13,394 nucleotides of DNA from CAZADH01 sp964483805 (GTDB lineage: Bacteria; Muiribacteriota; Ozemobacteria; Ozemobacterales; Ozemobacteraceae), in contig CAZADH010000163.1 of the NCBI GenBank assembly GCA_964483805.1, forward strand, positions 1 to 13,394. The letters are read 5' to 3'. The notes beneath the pieces were generated by a model. The model did not search any database, was not told the origin of the DNA, and saw only the letters and a list, made by a program, of their open reading frames with translations. Made by a program: the position numbers and the translations under genes. Positions 13,278 through 13,394 of the stretch are shown piece by piece. Position 1 is the stretch's first letter. Every line of letters begins with the position of its first letter.

Positions 13278-13340
13278 TACACTGTAAGGACTACTTCTCG
13301 CCGACCCGCCGCCCGCATCCGCCCGCACAGGAGGTGCGAA

Positions 13341-13394
13341 GTGCCCCGTTGCCCCACGGATGGGGGCGCGAAACGCCAGTTTCGCGCAGTGCAA
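13341..13394 (+). CDS. Possible 5' end of a further gene (runs off window)
   Basis: AGGAGG at 13329-13334 is 6 nt from GTG 13341, and the frame stays open for 18 codons to the window edge (MPRCPTDGGAKRQFRAVQ). The good Shine-Dalgarno is the main support. Against it, two hairpin-forming sequences (13351-13367 and 13366-13387) occupy most of the putative coding stretch, so this may be a non-coding 3' region. The product cannot be recognised. Confidence 0.35.
   Translation, partial: MPRCPTDGGAKRQFRAVQ
13366..13387. repeat. Perfect 9-bp inverted repeat at the right edge
   Basis: GCGCGAAAC (13366-13374) and GTTTCGCGC (13379-13387) are perfect complements around a GCCA loop. An adjacent smaller inverted repeat, GCCCCA at 13351-13356 with TGGGGGC at 13361-13367, shares two bases with it. 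The window ends 7 nt later, so a following T tract, and thus a terminator function, cannot be judged. Confidence 0.6.

Overview
The window is GC-rich bacterial DNA with dense genes, short spacers and GC-biased third codon positions. Several proteins carry signal peptides, transmembrane segments or wall-binding modules (LysM, bacterial SH3, M23), so this is a bacterium with periplasm-facing wall enzymes. SelB shows that the organism inserts selenocysteine. The mixture of Ser/Thr kinase signalling, CpaE/TadZ-like ATPases and repeated SH3 modules suggests a poorly sampled lineage (Riflebacteria-like or a deltaproteobacterial/planctomycete relative). That placement is a guess; no rRNA or tRNA is present to test it.

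Region 1 (1-801) is the 3' end of selB, followed by a hairpin that may be its terminator. Region 2 (promoter near 891-920, genes 1000-7678, + strand) looks like one operon: an FHA/CpaE-like ATPase fusion; a membrane Ser/Thr kinase with PEGA and TPR parts, the TPR part lying in another frame behind a probable 1-nt frameshift; a PP2C phosphatase; a TMEM43-like membrane protein; and a secreted or membrane protein with two Tim44-like/zinc-ribbon units in tandem. Spacers are 12 and 51 nt, and the last two junctions overlap. Region 3 (8901-7693, - strand) is a second CpaE/MinD-like ATPase, fused to a cyclic-nucleotide-binding-like domain and converging on the operon end. Region 4 (9113-13277, + strand) is diverged from it and holds three exported proteins: triple SH3 plus cysteine-peptidase-like, beta-propeller-like, and LysM-SH3-M23. 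The start of a further gene may lie at the right edge.

The most interesting unit is Region 2 plus Region 3. A kinase, its likely phosphatase and an FHA reader make a complete phospho-threonine circuit. The reader is welded to a ParA/MinD-superfamily ATPase that lacks the P-loop lysine, and a canonical paralogue with a different sensor domain lies about 5.5 kb downstream on the other strand. Three of these proteins end in similar short hydrophobic/basic tails reminiscent of MinD membrane anchors. My inference is a phosphorylation-controlled positioning or assembly system at the inner membrane, possibly linked to a pilus/secretion machine or to envelope protein handling through the TMEM43-like and Tim44-like proteins.

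No stretch over about 300 bases lacks a gene. The two largest spacers (802-999 and 8902-9112) hold promoter-like sequences and, in the first, a hairpin. I saw no tRNA, rRNA, CRISPR array, insertion sequence or attachment site.
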